From Oscillospiraceae bacterium (GTDB lineage: Bacteria > Bacillota > Clostridia > Oscillospirales > Ruminococcaceae), in assembly GCA_017518255.1 (NCBI GenBank), contig JAFWVK010000036.1:1-64000 (forward strand): a DNA stretch of 64,000 nucleotides. Reading direction: 5' to 3'. A model generated the notes under the pieces. The model did no database searches. It had not been told where the DNA came from and saw only the letters and a program-made list of their open reading frames with translations. Of this stretch, positions 14,555-22,990 are shown in pieces; position 1 is the first letter of the stretch, and every line of letters starts with the position of its first letter. Position numbers and translations under genes: made by a program.

Positions 14555-15459
14555 GGCTTTACCGTTCCTGTCAGCTCGGCAGCCGTTGCAATATGGCTGC
14601 TGTCGAGCCAGTCGTTGAGTTCATCTATAATCCGCAGCGGAGCATACGGATCCTGCACGATTGCCGTGCCGACCTGCACTGCACTGGCACCTGCTGTCAT
14701 CAACTCTGCTGCATCTTCTCCGGACATCACGCCGCCCATGCCGATCACCGGAACACTGACTGCGTTTGCAACCTGCCAGACCATCCGCACGGCAACCGGG
14801 AAAATTGCCGGACCGGAAAAACCGCCCATATTATTATGCAGAACCGGTCTGCGGGTTCTGAGGTCGATGCGCATACCGAGGAGCGTATTGATGAGAGAGA
14901 CTGCATCTGCGCCGGCAGCTTCAACCGCCTTTGCGATTTCCGTGATACTGGTCACATTCGGGGAGAGCTTGACACAGAGCGGCTTGGAGGTTGCCTTTCT
15001 GACAGCCGCCGTCACCTGTTCCGCCGCTGTGCAGGAGGTGCCGAATGCGGCTCCGCCCTGCCGCACATTCGGACAGGAGATATTCAGTTCAATCATATGA
15101 ACATCGGTCTTGTCGAGCTTTGCAGCAACCTCTGCACATTCTTCGGGAGTCGAACCGGCGATATTTGCCAGAATCACCGTATCGCAGGAGAGCAGATGCG
15201 GAAGCTCATCTCTGATAAATGCATCAATGCCCGGATTTTGCAGCCCGACGGAATTCAGCATACCTGCGGGTGTCTCCGCGACGCGCGGGGAGAGATTGCC
15301 GGTACGTTTGCTGCCGGTTGTGCCTTTTGTGGCAATGCCGCCGAGCTTTGAGAGCGGATAGTATCGCTCATATTCCCGTCCGTATCCGAATACGCCGGAA
15401 GCCGGAATGATCGGGTTTTTGAAGGGAATGCCGCAAATATTGACAGATAAATCAGCCAT
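14548..15459 (-). CDS. pyrD: Dihydroorotate dehydrogenase type 1B, catalytic subunit
   Basis: FMN-dependent oxidation of dihydroorotate to orotate in pyrimidine synthesis. The class 1 catalytic Cys is at 129 in NISCPNV (126-132); FKNPIIPASGVFGYG, the KLSPNVTSI lysine motif, and phosphate-binding GMGGVMSGEDA and GTAIVQD are visible. 303 aa is normal. Type 1B enzymes need an iron-sulfur/FAD partner PyrK, and that partner is encoded immediately upstream (stop and start overlap as TAATG), here fused to a NUDIX domain. Confidence 0.96.
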   Translation of the reverse strand: MADLSVNICGIPFKNPIIPASGVFGYGREYERYYPLSKLGGIATKGTTGSKRTGNLSPRVAETPAGMLNSVGLQNPGIDAFIRDELPHLLSCDTVILANIAGSTPEECAEVAAKLDKTDVHMIELNISCPNVRQGGAAFGTSCTAAEQVTAAVRKATSKPLCVKLSPNVTSITEIAKAVEAAGADAVSLINTLLGMRIDLRTRRPVLHNNMGGFSGPAIFPVAVRMVWQVANAVSVPVIGMGGVMSGEDAAELMTAGASAVQVGTAIVQDPYAPLRIIDELNDWLDSSHIATAAELTGTVKPW

Positions 15460-16796
15460 TACCAGACGACCTCCTCAGCATGGAATACCGGACCGTTTTT
15501 ACATACATGACGGAACTGCTCGGTTCCGTCCGGATCTTTTGTTCTGCACGCGCAGACCAGACATGCGCCGATACCGCAGCCCATCCGTTCCTCCAGCGAG
15601 ACCTGACACGGAATGCCGTACTTCTCCGCAAGCGCAGCGGTTGCCCGGAGCATCGGCATCGGACCGCAGGTGCAGATCAGAGCCGGCTTTTCCGCCCTGA
15701 TTTCTTCTTCAAGCGGCAGTGTGACAAGACCGCTTCTTCCGGCGGAGCCGTCGTCCGTGCAGAGAATTGTTTTTGCGCCGGTTTTAGCAAAATCCTCCTG
15801 CAAAATCACAGCATCGGCATTCCGGAAGCCGGTAATGACAACTGCATTTTTGCCGAAATACTGTGCAAGCGGAAGCATCGGCGGGGTTCCGATGCCGCCG
15901 CCGACGAGAATCACACGGGCATCCTGCTCCGGCAGCGTAAAGCCGTGGCCGAGCGGCGCCAGCATATTGACCGTATCGCCCGCGCGCAGTTCGGAAAGTG
16001 CCTTTGTCCCCTTTCCGCGCACTTCAAACACAATGCGGAGTGTCCCCGCTGTTTTGTCAATTTCGCAGATGGAAATCGGACGCCGCAGCGTAAAGCCCCC
16101 TTCCGGCAGCAGATTCACGAACTGTCCGGGCTGTGTCTGCTCCGCAATTTCCGGGCAGGAGATGACCATGCTCCAGACGCCGGCTGTCAGCTGTTCCATA
16201 CTGCGGACAGAATATGTCAGTTTTTCGGTATATTGATCCTGTTTCATTGCATCACCGTTCTTTCGGGTATCGGGCAGCAGATTTGCTCTGCACAGCAGAT
16301 CGAGAATACGGTTTTCGCGCTCGATGACAACGGCAAACTGTCTGCTGCCTTCCTTGCTGCCGTGGCCGCTGATTGCATTGGTGCGGATTGCCTCCTGTGC
16401 CGTCACAAATTCCGGCGTGAACTGCTCCTCCGCTTCGTAATCGTCGAGCGCCTGTTCGCCGGCGGTCTCCTTTGCATTGCAGAAATAATAGTAATTATCC
16501 TGAATGAAAATGTCTTCCGACCAGCCCTTATGAATCCGCCGGACTCTTCCGAACGGGCGGATGCTGTCCGGAATCACATCCAGGCCGGTTTCCTCCCGTA
16601 CTTCGCGGATCAGTGCCTGTTCGTGCGTTTCGCCCGGATTCAGTCCGCCGCCGGGAAATTTATAGTAATTATATTTCAGGCTGTGAACCATTGCGACCTT
16701 GCCGTTCCGGAGAATGATGCCGCGGACGGAAGGGCGTTTTCCGACTGTCCCGTTTTCGGGATAGTCTTTCCGGTCGATTTCAAATAAAAGCCGCAT
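15459..16796 (-). CDS. pyrK: NUDIX hydrolase-PyrK fusion (dihydroorotate dehydrogenase electron transfer subunit)
   Basis: One uninterrupted 445-codon frame. Residues 1-about 180 are a NUDIX hydrolase with a full NUDIX box at 50-72 (GGLNPGETHEQALIREVREE then TGL). Residues about 184-445 are PyrK: FAD-binding RRPISICEI, NAD-binding GGGIGTPPMLPLAQ, and the [2Fe-2S] cysteines C407, C412, C415 and C432. PyrK passes electrons from PyrD to NAD. An in-frame ATG at 16247 (residue 184) would give a free 262-aa PyrK, the standard size, but only a weak GGTGA precedes it. The gene lies 4 nt after pyrF. NUDIX substrate unknown; a damaged nucleotide or pathway metabolite is plausible. Confidence 0.9.
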   Translation of the reverse strand: MRLLFEIDRKDYPENGTVGKRPSVRGIILRNGKVAMVHSLKYNYYKFPGGGLNPGETHEQALIREVREETGLDVIPDSIRPFGRVRRIHKGWSEDIFIQDNYYYFCNAKETAGEQALDDYEAEEQFTPEFVTAQEAIRTNAISGHGSKEGSRQFAVVIERENRILDLLCRANLLPDTRKNGDAMKQDQYTEKLTYSVRSMEQLTAGVWSMVISCPEIAEQTQPGQFVNLLPEGGFTLRRPISICEIDKTAGTLRIVFEVRGKGTKALSELRAGDTVNMLAPLGHGFTLPEQDARVILVGGGIGTPPMLPLAQYFGKNAVVITGFRNADAVILQEDFAKTGAKTILCTDDGSAGRSGLVTLPLEEEIRAEKPALICTCGPMPMLRATAALAEKYGIPCQVSLEERMGCGIGACLVCACRTKDPDGTEQFRHVCKNGPVFHAEEVVW

Positions 16797-16800
16797 GTGC

Positions 16801-17724
16801 TTATCCGATGCTGATATAGGAGGTCAGGTCATCGCGCATCCGGAGCGCTTCTCTGCGGGCAGCGCCGGCAAAGTCGTGCTCATCGCAGCCTTCTTTCTTG
16901 TATGCGCAGAGAATTGCACGGGAGCTGTTGACGATTGCGCCCAGACCGTTTTTGTCAAAGCCGCCTGCAATGCCGGCAGCACCGCCGCCCTGTGCGCCGT
17001 AACCCGGAACAAGGAACAGCGTATGCGGCAGACGCGCTCTCAGTTCGGTGAGCTGTTCGGGATAGGTTGCGCCGACGACCGCGCCGACTGCGCTGTACCC
17101 GTATGCGCCGACGGTATCTGCGCCCCATTTTTCGCACTGATCGCCCATTCTGGCGTAGAGCGGCACGCCGTCAATCAGCAGATCCTGAAATTCACCGGAG
17201 GACGGGTTGGAGGTCTTGCAGAGGACAAAGATGCCCTTGTCCCGTTCTTTGCAGACACTCAGAAGCGGCGAGATGCCGTCGGTTCCGAGATATCCGTTGA
17301 CGGTCAGTGCATCTGCGCCGAACGGCTCGTATTCGCACTCGCCGATGCAGACAGAACCGAGATGCGCCGCGGTATAGGCTTCCATCGTTGCGCCGATGTC
17401 ATTCCGTTTGCCGTCCGTGATGACATACATGCCTTTGAGTCTGGCATAGCGGATGGTGCGCTCCATGGTTTTGACGCCGTGGTGTCCGTACATTTCATAA
17501 TATGCAGCCTGTAATTTCACGGCAGGAACGATATCGCAGAGTGCATCAATAATCATCTGATTATAGCGGAAGATTGCCTTTGCGGCAGCCTTGAGGGTTT
17601 CTCCGTCCTCATCGAGAAAGCTCTTCCGGAGATATTCCGGAACATAATCGAGCTTCGGATCCAGACCGGCAACAGTCGGGTTTTTCAGTTCCGTGATTTT
17701 TGCGATCAGTCGGTCAAATGACAT
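16801..17724 (-). CDS. pyrF: Orotidine 5'-phosphate decarboxylase
   Basis: Last step of UMP synthesis. This is the long (about 300 aa) PyrF type: PTVAGLDPKLDYVPEYL near the N-terminus, the catalytic DGKRNDIGATMEAY (Lys and Asp of the DxKxxDI-type motif), FVLCKTSNPSSGEFQD, and the phosphate-binding VPGYGAQGG. ATG 17724 has GGAGG 6 nt upstream and gives 307 aa; the frame extends upstream to 18231 without homology. First gene of the pyrF/NUDIX-pyrK/pyrD/phosphatase/ruvX operon. Confidence 0.95.
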   Translation of the reverse strand: MSFDRLIAKITELKNPTVAGLDPKLDYVPEYLRKSFLDEDGETLKAAAKAIFRYNQMIIDALCDIVPAVKLQAAYYEMYGHHGVKTMERTIRYARLKGMYVITDGKRNDIGATMEAYTAAHLGSVCIGECEYEPFGADALTVNGYLGTDGISPLLSVCKERDKGIFVLCKTSNPSSGEFQDLLIDGVPLYARMGDQCEKWGADTVGAYGYSAVGAVVGATYPEQLTELRARLPHTLFLVPGYGAQGGGAAGIAGGFDKNGLGAIVNSSRAILCAYKKEGCDEHDFAGAARREALRMRDDLTSYISIG

Positions 17725-17809
17725 GGTAAGCCTCCTTTTTCTTTTTGAATTGTGGTCGGGATCACACATCCGGTACATCGCATTGTTATCATATACGATG
17801 CCGGAACAA

Positions 17810-18694
17810 TCAGCTTTTTTCCGGCTGCGCGCCGGTAAATTCCGCGAGAAATGCATCCCGGTGTCTGCGGCGGTTTTCAATCCGCTGCGCGACCCACGCT
17901 TCATATGCGGCGAAACGGGGATCGGGTTCCGCTTCAGCGTCATCCGTTCCGTAGCTGAATACATATGATACGGTTCCGTTTTCGCGGAGCAGATCGAATT
18001 CGATTTCGCGGGTCTGTCTGCCGGTATAGCCTTCGATCCAGCCGTCGGCGGTAAAATGCGTTCCGCCCGCGAGCCGCAGTCCGCCCGGCACTCTTGTTTT
18101 CCGGACATTGTGCAGATGATACCGCACGCCGTCCGCATCGGTAAGCGTATAGTCTTTTCCGGAGGGATCCGGATCTGCGGCGAGTCCGCCGTCATCGGTG
18201 ATGATCGCATCCGCAATCGTGACCATTTCAAAATTTCCGTAGGTTTTCTTTTGCAGCTTCGGAATCAGAATGTCCTCCTGCGGAATTTCGTCGAAATCGG
18301 AAACCGAGAGCGAAAGGGCGTCGATTGCTTTGAACAGCCGGATTTTAACCGCACTGTGCGGCTTTGTCAGCCATGCGGTATCACCGGGCGTATCGCCCCG
18401 TTTCCAGCATTCGTAGTCCGCACGCATTGCAGCCCGGTCATCATAGGATTCCGTCAGTTCGCAGCCGATTGCATCAAGCAGCCGGTAAAAAACATCGTAC
18501 TGCAAAACAACCAGAAAGCAGTTTGCAAGGAGCTCACGGTCTTCCTGTTCAGTCTGTTCTGCGGTAATCTGCTGCATTGCCCGTTTGATTTCTGCGGAAG
18601 CGGCGGCGTATTTTTTGTGGTAAACCGCCTGAAAAACTGCGTTCAGATCACAGTACCTTGCAATCAGTTCCTCCGGATTCATTCCTTCCGGCAT
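17810..18694 (-). CDS. Hypothetical protein, unknown family
   Basis: 294-aa soluble protein with no signal peptide or membrane helix. The N-terminal half is helical and acidic (QAVYHKKYAAASAEIKRAMQ, TEQEDRELLANC); the C-terminal half looks like an antiparallel beta domain (ADGVRYHLHNVRKTRVPGG, then TREIEFDLLRENGTVSYVFS) and ends in a charged helix (RIENRRRHRDAFLAEF). I cannot name it. AAGGAGG lies 10 nt before the ATG. It sits between degV copy 2 and pyrF on the same strand with short gaps, so it may be cotranscribed with them. Confidence 0.65.
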   Translation of the reverse strand: MPEGMNPEELIARYCDLNAVFQAVYHKKYAAASAEIKRAMQQITAEQTEQEDRELLANCFLVVLQYDVFYRLLDAIGCELTESYDDRAAMRADYECWKRGDTPGDTAWLTKPHSAVKIRLFKAIDALSLSVSDFDEIPQEDILIPKLQKKTYGNFEMVTIADAIITDDGGLAADPDPSGKDYTLTDADGVRYHLHNVRKTRVPGGLRLAGGTHFTADGWIEGYTGRQTREIEFDLLRENGTVSYVFSYGTDDAEAEPDPRFAAYEAWVAQRIENRRRHRDAFLAEFTGAQPEKS

Positions 18695-18729
18695 ACGGCA
18701 GCTTCCTCCTTCTGTCTGTGAAATTGCAG

Positions 18730-19605
18730 TTACGGCTTGCGCTGGTCGCCGAAGTAGAAGACGGTCAGCAGCCCCGGACCGCAGTGCGATCCGATGACAA
18801 TGCCGAGATTGGAAATATTCACGCCTGTCAGTTCCGGAAACTCCTTCAGCAGCATCTCTCTCAGCTTGTTTGCATCATCCAGACAGTCTGCATGATTGAT
18901 GATGATTGTCTGTCCTTCCGGATGCTTCATGTCCCGCTTAACGCCCTCAAACAGTGCGTGAACGGCAGCTTTTCTGCCGCGGACCTTCTGCGAAACAGTC
19001 AGCTTGCCGTCATCGGGGACATAGAGAACCGGCTTGATGCTCAGAAGCGAGCCGATCAGCGCAGAGGCATTGGAGACTCTGCCGCCGCGTTTCAGATAAT
19101 TCAGATCGTCTACGGTAAAGCGGTGCATGATTTTGAACTTGTGTGCCTCGCCCCATGCGATGACTTCATCCAGGGACATGCCGTTTTCTTTCCTCCGGAC
19201 GCATTCTGTCACCAGAAGGCCGAGTCCGCCGGAAATGCAGCGGGTATCCATCAGATACAGCTTTTGCGACGGGAATTCCGCCTGAACCAGCTCTGCAGCT
19301 TCATGGGAAGATCTGTAAGAGCTGGACATCTCCTTGGACATATCCAGAAACAGAACATCCTTTCCCGTGCGAAGCAGATCGCGGAAAAACTCCGCATAAG
19401 TCGAAGTATTGATCATGGAGGTTGCGTAAACGGTTCCGCGGCGCATATCCTCATAAGCCTTTTGCCTGGATTCCTCGCTGCAGTCATCTTCAAAGACATC
19501 CATGCCGACCGAGTAGGTGTAGCGGATGACGGGAATATCATGCTCCGCCAAAAAAACATCCGGCAAATCGGCTGTCGATGCCGCAGCGATGATGTAGTCT
19601 GCCAT
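18730..19605 (-). CDS. DegV family fatty-acid-binding protein (copy 2)
   Basis: 291-aa DegV/FakB-type carrier. MADYIIAAASTADLP opens the first domain, the fatty acid carboxylate-binding region (ATSMINTSTYAEFFRDLL) and the conserved DLNYLKRGGRVSNASALIGS then LLSIKPVL follow the family. ATG 19605 has GGGAGG 8 nt upstream; an ATG at 19671 is in frame but lies only a few nt from the promoter -10 and has no ribosome binding site. The gene is divergent from the PspA gene. Confidence 0.9.
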   Translation of the reverse strand: MADYIIAAASTADLPDVFLAEHDIPVIRYTYSVGMDVFEDDCSEESRQKAYEDMRRGTVYATSMINTSTYAEFFRDLLRTGKDVLFLDMSKEMSSSYRSSHEAAELVQAEFPSQKLYLMDTRCISGGLGLLVTECVRRKENGMSLDEVIAWGEAHKFKIMHRFTVDDLNYLKRGGRVSNASALIGSLLSIKPVLYVPDDGKLTVSQKVRGRKAAVHALFEGVKRDMKHPEGQTIIINHADCLDDANKLREMLLKEFPELTGVNISNLGIVIGSHCGPGLLTVFYFGDQRKP

Positions 19606-19679
19606 AGCGATTGCCTCCCTGATATAGTTAGTTTGCAGCAGATCATTTGTTACGGAAAACAGCTTCTGCATACATAGAA

Positions 19680-19709
19680 ATTATAACACATTTTATCGGG
19701 CATTGTCAA
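19680..19709 (-). promoter_or_regulatory. Promoter of degV copy 2
   Basis: Minus strand: -35 TTGACA (19709-19704), 18-bp spacer, -10 TATAAT (19685-19680). Confidence 0.8.
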
Positions 19710-19766
19710 GCCGTTTTCTGCCGGAACACAAGGAAGAAGCGTCTGCGGAATGATGCAAACTCCCTC

Positions 19767-19823
19767 TTGACAAGGAGGCATTTCTTTGTTATAATGTAGA
19801 AGGAGCAGTACTGTCGTACTGCT
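19767..19823 (+). promoter_or_regulatory. pspA promoter with start-site dyad
   Basis: -35 TTGACA (19767-19772), 17-bp spacer, -10 TATAAT (19790-19795). AGCAGTAC/GTACTGCT (19804-19823) forms a dyad at the expected transcript start: either an operator or a 5' stabilising hairpin. Confidence 0.8.
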
Positions 19824-19868
19824 GAATCCGAAAACGAAATAAAATTAAAAACAGGAGGGTTTCTTCAG

Positions 19869-20639
19869 ATGGGTATTTTCTCCAGAATCAGTGATATTCT
19901 CAGAGCAAACATCAACGATATGCTCGACAAGGCGGAGGATCCGGAAAAGCTGGTTAAGCAGATCATTGCAGATATGCAGAAAGAGCTGACCAAATCCACG
20001 CAGGCACTCGGCAAGGCCGTCGCCAGCGAGCGGATGGTCGAAAAGCAGTACCGCAATGCGTGCGCCGTTTCCGCCAGCTGGGAATCCCGTGCAAAGGCTG
20101 CCCTGAAGGCGGGCGATGCCGAGCTTGCAAAGAAAGCTTTGGCAAGCAAGGTTAAGGCGGACGAGGATGTCGCAAATTACCGTGAGATGTATGAGACAAT
20201 CTCGAACCAGACCGAAGCAATCCGTTCTCAGGTGGAAGTGCTCAAGGCAAAGATGCAGGAAGCAAAGTCCCGCGAGGCAATGCTGATCGCACGTTCCCAG
20301 ATGGCGGATACAACCAAAGAGCTTGCAAAGTCTCTGGGCGGCATCGACACCAAGAGCAGCTTCGACAAGCTCTCCAAAATGGAAGAGAAGATCGAGCGGA
20401 AGGAAGCCGAGGCTGCTGCATTTACCGAAATCTTCGGCTCCGGCAAGCCTGAGGAGACTGCAACCTTTGAGGAACTGGAGCGCAATGCAAAGGTCGATTC
20501 CGAGCTGGAGCGCCTGATGGCTGAAATGGGAATGGGACCGAAAACGGCAGCAGAAACCGCTGCTGTAAATGATGAGCTTGCGGCTGCAATCAGCGCACTG
20601 GAAGAACCCGCTGCCGCAGAACCGGCTCAGGGTATCTGA
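19869..20639 (+). CDS. PspA/IM30 family membrane-stress protein
   Basis: 256-aa coiled-coil protein of the ESCRT-III-like PspA/Vipp1 family, which forms scaffolds on stressed membranes. The start MGIFSRISDILRANINDMLD is the amphipathic N-terminal helix, followed by the typical DPEKLVKQIIADMQKEL and long heptad-rich helices to about residue 215. The C-terminal 40 residues are Ala/Glu-rich and variable. No pspF, pspBC or liaRS genes are adjacent. AGGAGG lies upstream of the ATG. It is monocistronic, with its own promoter and terminator. Confidence 0.93.
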   Translation: MGIFSRISDILRANINDMLDKAEDPEKLVKQIIADMQKELTKSTQALGKAVASERMVEKQYRNACAVSASWESRAKAALKAGDAELAKKALASKVKADEDVANYREMYETISNQTEAIRSQVEVLKAKMQEAKSREAMLIARSQMADTTKELAKSLGGIDTKSSFDKLSKMEEKIERKEAEAAAFTEIFGSGKPEETATFEELERNAKVDSELERLMAEMGMGPKTAAETAAVNDELAAAISALEEPAAAEPAQGI

Positions 20640-20701
20640 TTCCGGAATATGCCGCCGCATGGGCTGTGCGGTGTTTCCGATTTTGATTGCGAGATGCTTG
20701 C

Positions 20702-20739
20702 GGCACAGTCTCACGGCACCGTGAGACTGTGCCTTTTTC
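20702..20739 (+). terminator. pspA terminator
   Basis: GGCACAGTCTCACGG pairs with CCGTGAGACTGTGCC followed by TTTTT. Confidence 0.92.
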
Positions 20740-20782
20740 CGGCAGGGGCGGACAACCGCTGCCGGCTGATGGAGGTTATGTC

Positions 20783-21850
20783 ATGGCAAGAAGACGAAAA
20801 ATCCGCTGGGATCGCCTGGCAGTTGCCGCGGTGCTGCTGATTGTCCTGATCTTTTTATTCGGATCGTGCGTGCAGAGCTGTTCCGATGATGACGGGAAAA
20901 AGAGCCGTTCGGCACAAACAACCGGTGAGTCGTCACAGGAAGGCAGCGATACAACAGGCGGTTCTGCACCCTCTTCCTCATCCGCTACATCCACATCTGC
21001 CTCAATGGTGAATCTTCCGGTTGTGGTAACGGAGAAAAATCCGGCGGAATCCGTCCCGATTATGACGGAACTGACGACAACCACAGCCGTGTCTGACGGC
21101 CCGGCGATACCGGAGAACTATCAGGCGGTTTCCCTCTCGGAGGATGCCGTTCACAGAGGAACGCTGATTCTGGTTGACAAGAGCCATCCCTGCACGCTGT
21201 CAAAGGAGGAACTTGATCTGGAACAGGTCTCCCGCTCGGTGGATAAGCCCGATACCTATGAGGTTTCCTATCCGGGACATACTTCCCTGAACCGCACGGC
21301 AATCGCGAAATTCAACCGGTTGATGAAAGCATATTTCAATGCGACAAACAACCGTGAAATCATGTTTAATTACGGATGGCTGGAAGACGGAAAGGAAAAA
21401 AGCAATCCGGAATCCGCAACAGCGCTGGATATTCAGCTTCATATCAAGCGGGCGGACGGCGGCTATGAATATGTAACCAATAAAGCGCCGTATTCCTGGC
21501 TGTTCGATCATATGTCGAGCTACGGCTTTATTCTGCGCTATCCGGAGGATAAGACGGAGTTTACAGGCATTAGCGGCGGCTATACGGCAATCCGATATGT
21601 CGGCGTGCCACATGCGGATTATATGAAGGAACACGGATACTGTCTCGAAGAGTATCTGGATACCCTGAAGAAAAACTATACCTTCGGACAGGGTATGCTG
21701 GAATACAGTACACCGGAGCTGACCTATCATATCTACTATTTCCCCGCAAGCAAAACCGGAACAACCGAGCTGCCGGTTCCGAAAACCGGCTCCTATGAGA
21801 TTTCCGGAAATAATACCGACGGGTTTATTGTAACAACTATTATCAGCTGA
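20783..21850 (+). CDS. Degenerate VanY-like (M15B) extracytoplasmic protein
   Basis: 355-aa membrane-anchored protein: basic N-terminus and one helix (AVAAVLLIVLIFLFGSC, 14-30), a Ser/Thr-rich linker (about 40-115), then a domain with the VanY D,D-carboxypeptidase layout. The fold landmarks remain (WLFDHMSSYGFILRYPEDK; IRYVGVPHADYM) but catalytic positions are lost: SxHxxGxAxD reads SNPESATALD (217-226, zinc His replaced by Pro219) and EPWHxRYVG reads GYTAIRYVG (276-284, Glu to Gly, His to Ala). It probably binds peptidoglycan rather than cleaving it (inference). ATG 20783 has GGAGG 7 nt before it. Confidence 0.8.
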   Translation: MARRRKIRWDRLAVAAVLLIVLIFLFGSCVQSCSDDDGKKSRSAQTTGESSQEGSDTTGGSAPSSSSATSTSASMVNLPVVVTEKNPAESVPIMTELTTTTAVSDGPAIPENYQAVSLSEDAVHRGTLILVDKSHPCTLSKEELDLEQVSRSVDKPDTYEVSYPGHTSLNRTAIAKFNRLMKAYFNATNNREIMFNYGWLEDGKEKSNPESATALDIQLHIKRADGGYEYVTNKAPYSWLFDHMSSYGFILRYPEDKTEFTGISGGYTAIRYVGVPHADYMKEHGYCLEEYLDTLKKNYTFGQGMLEYSTPELTYHIYYFPASKTGTTELPVPKTGSYEISGNNTDGFIVTTIIS

Positions 21851-21889
21851 GAATGCCGTTTTACCGAGAGCAGAAGGAGGTGTCTGCCT

Positions 21890-22420
21890 TTGAAAAATGC
21901 TGCGCAAAAGCCGAAAAAGGAAAGTCTGTTCCTGCGTGTGCGCGCATGGCTGCGCAAAAGGGGACACCGTTCTGCACCCGTGCAGTCGGTTGTGATGCTG
22001 CCGCGGCAGGCAACGCTCTTTTCCGGAAAGCTGATGCTTTCCCTGCCGCCGGATTTCCGGCCGCTCAGTTCCAAACAGGATTCCGCGCAGTTTTTCGGGA
22101 AAAGCAGCGGGCTGCATCTGACCGTTATGCAGACGGACTTCAGCCGGAAACTTCACAGCCTGAAAAGCACGGATCTTTAGAAAGCCTTCCGGAAGCTGAT
22201 TCCTTCTGATTCTGTCACATCGCTGAAAGCAGGGTTCCTGCGTCATTCGCAGACACTGACTGCCGAATGGGACGGTAAAAAAGGCGCAGCCGGAAAGAAA
22301 ACCGTCCTCCACCTGATACAGGTACGGAAAACGGTTTTTTTGCTCTTATTTGAAAATATCACGCCGGACAATGCCGTTTATACAGAGCCGATCATCTTCG
22401 CGGCATCAGTATCCGTCTGA
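21890..22420 (+). pseudogene. Amber-interrupted gene, unknown family
   Basis: TTG 21890 follows GGAGG and opens a basic N-terminus (MKNAAQKPKKESLF). The frame runs 96 codons to a TAG at 22178, then continues open for 80 more codons to TGA 22418 with fully protein-like sequence (KAFRKLIPSDSVTSLKAGFL; TVLHLIQVRKTVFLLLFENI). The product would be a 176-aa soluble protein resembling DcrB/DUF1795-type lipid-free domains by pattern only. TAG is used as a normal stop elsewhere (8291), so this is likely a recent CAG-to-TAG mutation or a sequencing error. It follows the VanY-like gene by about 40 nt and may be its partner. Confidence 0.6.
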
Positions 22421-22903
22421 TTTCAGCGCATCGGCAAGCGAGTCGTCATGCTCAATCCAGTCTGCGGTCTGAATGACATCGTAATGCGCCGCATCCTGCC
22501 GGATGATGACCTGCTCAATGCCGGCATTCAGAATCAGGCGCTTGCACATGGAGCAGGGCTCCACTGCGCCGTCCAGCCGGTTGGTTTTGGCGTCATGACA
22601 GGCGAGGTAGAGCGCGGAGCCGAGCAGATCGGCGCGGCTTGCGCTGATGATTGCGTTCATTTCCGCATGGACGCTGCGGCACAGCTCATAGCGCTGACCC
22701 CGCGGAACCTGCATCCGCTCACGGTAGCAGAAATCCAGATCACTGCAATTCTGCCGCCCGCGCGGTGCGCCGTTGTAGCCGGTAGAGATGATCTCGTCAT
22801 GCTTGACAATGATGGCGCCGAATTTCCGGCGCAGGCATGTGCTGCGCGCACAGACCGCCTCGGCAATGTCCAGATAGTAGTTGATTTTATCTCTGCGCTC
22901 CAT
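22406..22903 (-). CDS. comEB: dCMP/cytidine deaminase family protein (ComEB-like)
   Basis: 165-aa zinc deaminase that converts dCMP to dUMP. VHAEMNAI carries the zinc His and catalytic Glu, and EPCSMCKRLILNAG the two zinc Cys. GYNGAPRG and the extra Cys/His segment (CSDLDFCYRERMQ) match the dCMP deaminase subgroup. ATG 22903 has AGGGGGC upstream; a longer frame to 23779 is antisense to other genes. The 3' end overlaps the end of the 21890 pseudogene by 15 nt, convergently. Confidence 0.93.
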   Translation of the reverse strand: MERRDKINYYLDIAEAVCARSTCLRRKFGAIIVKHDEIISTGYNGAPRGRQNCSDLDFCYRERMQVPRGQRYELCRSVHAEMNAIISASRADLLGSALYLACHDAKTNRLDGAVEPCSMCKRLILNAGIEQVIIRQDAAHYDVIQTADWIEHDDSLADALKSDGY

Positions 22904-22931
22904 GATAATGCCCCCTTTGGCTGTTTTTTTC

Positions 22932-22960
22932 ATTATAGCAGATTCAGCCGGAAAATGCAA
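22932..22960 (-). promoter_or_regulatory. comEB promoter
   Basis: Minus strand: -35 TTGCAT (22960-22955), 17-bp spacer, -10 TATAAT (22937-22932). Confidence 0.8.
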
Positions 22961-22990
22961 GATGCGGAATAAACAAAGACAGGAGATTAT

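Noticed and set aside
17725..18231. N-terminal extension of pyrF
   Set aside because: Antisense-like composition, overlaps the 17810 gene; PyrF is complete from 17724.
22280..22335. AAAACCG/CGGTTTT hairpin with T-run as a terminator
   Set aside because: It lies inside the protein-like second half of the interrupted gene; the coding explanation is stronger, although a dual role is possible.
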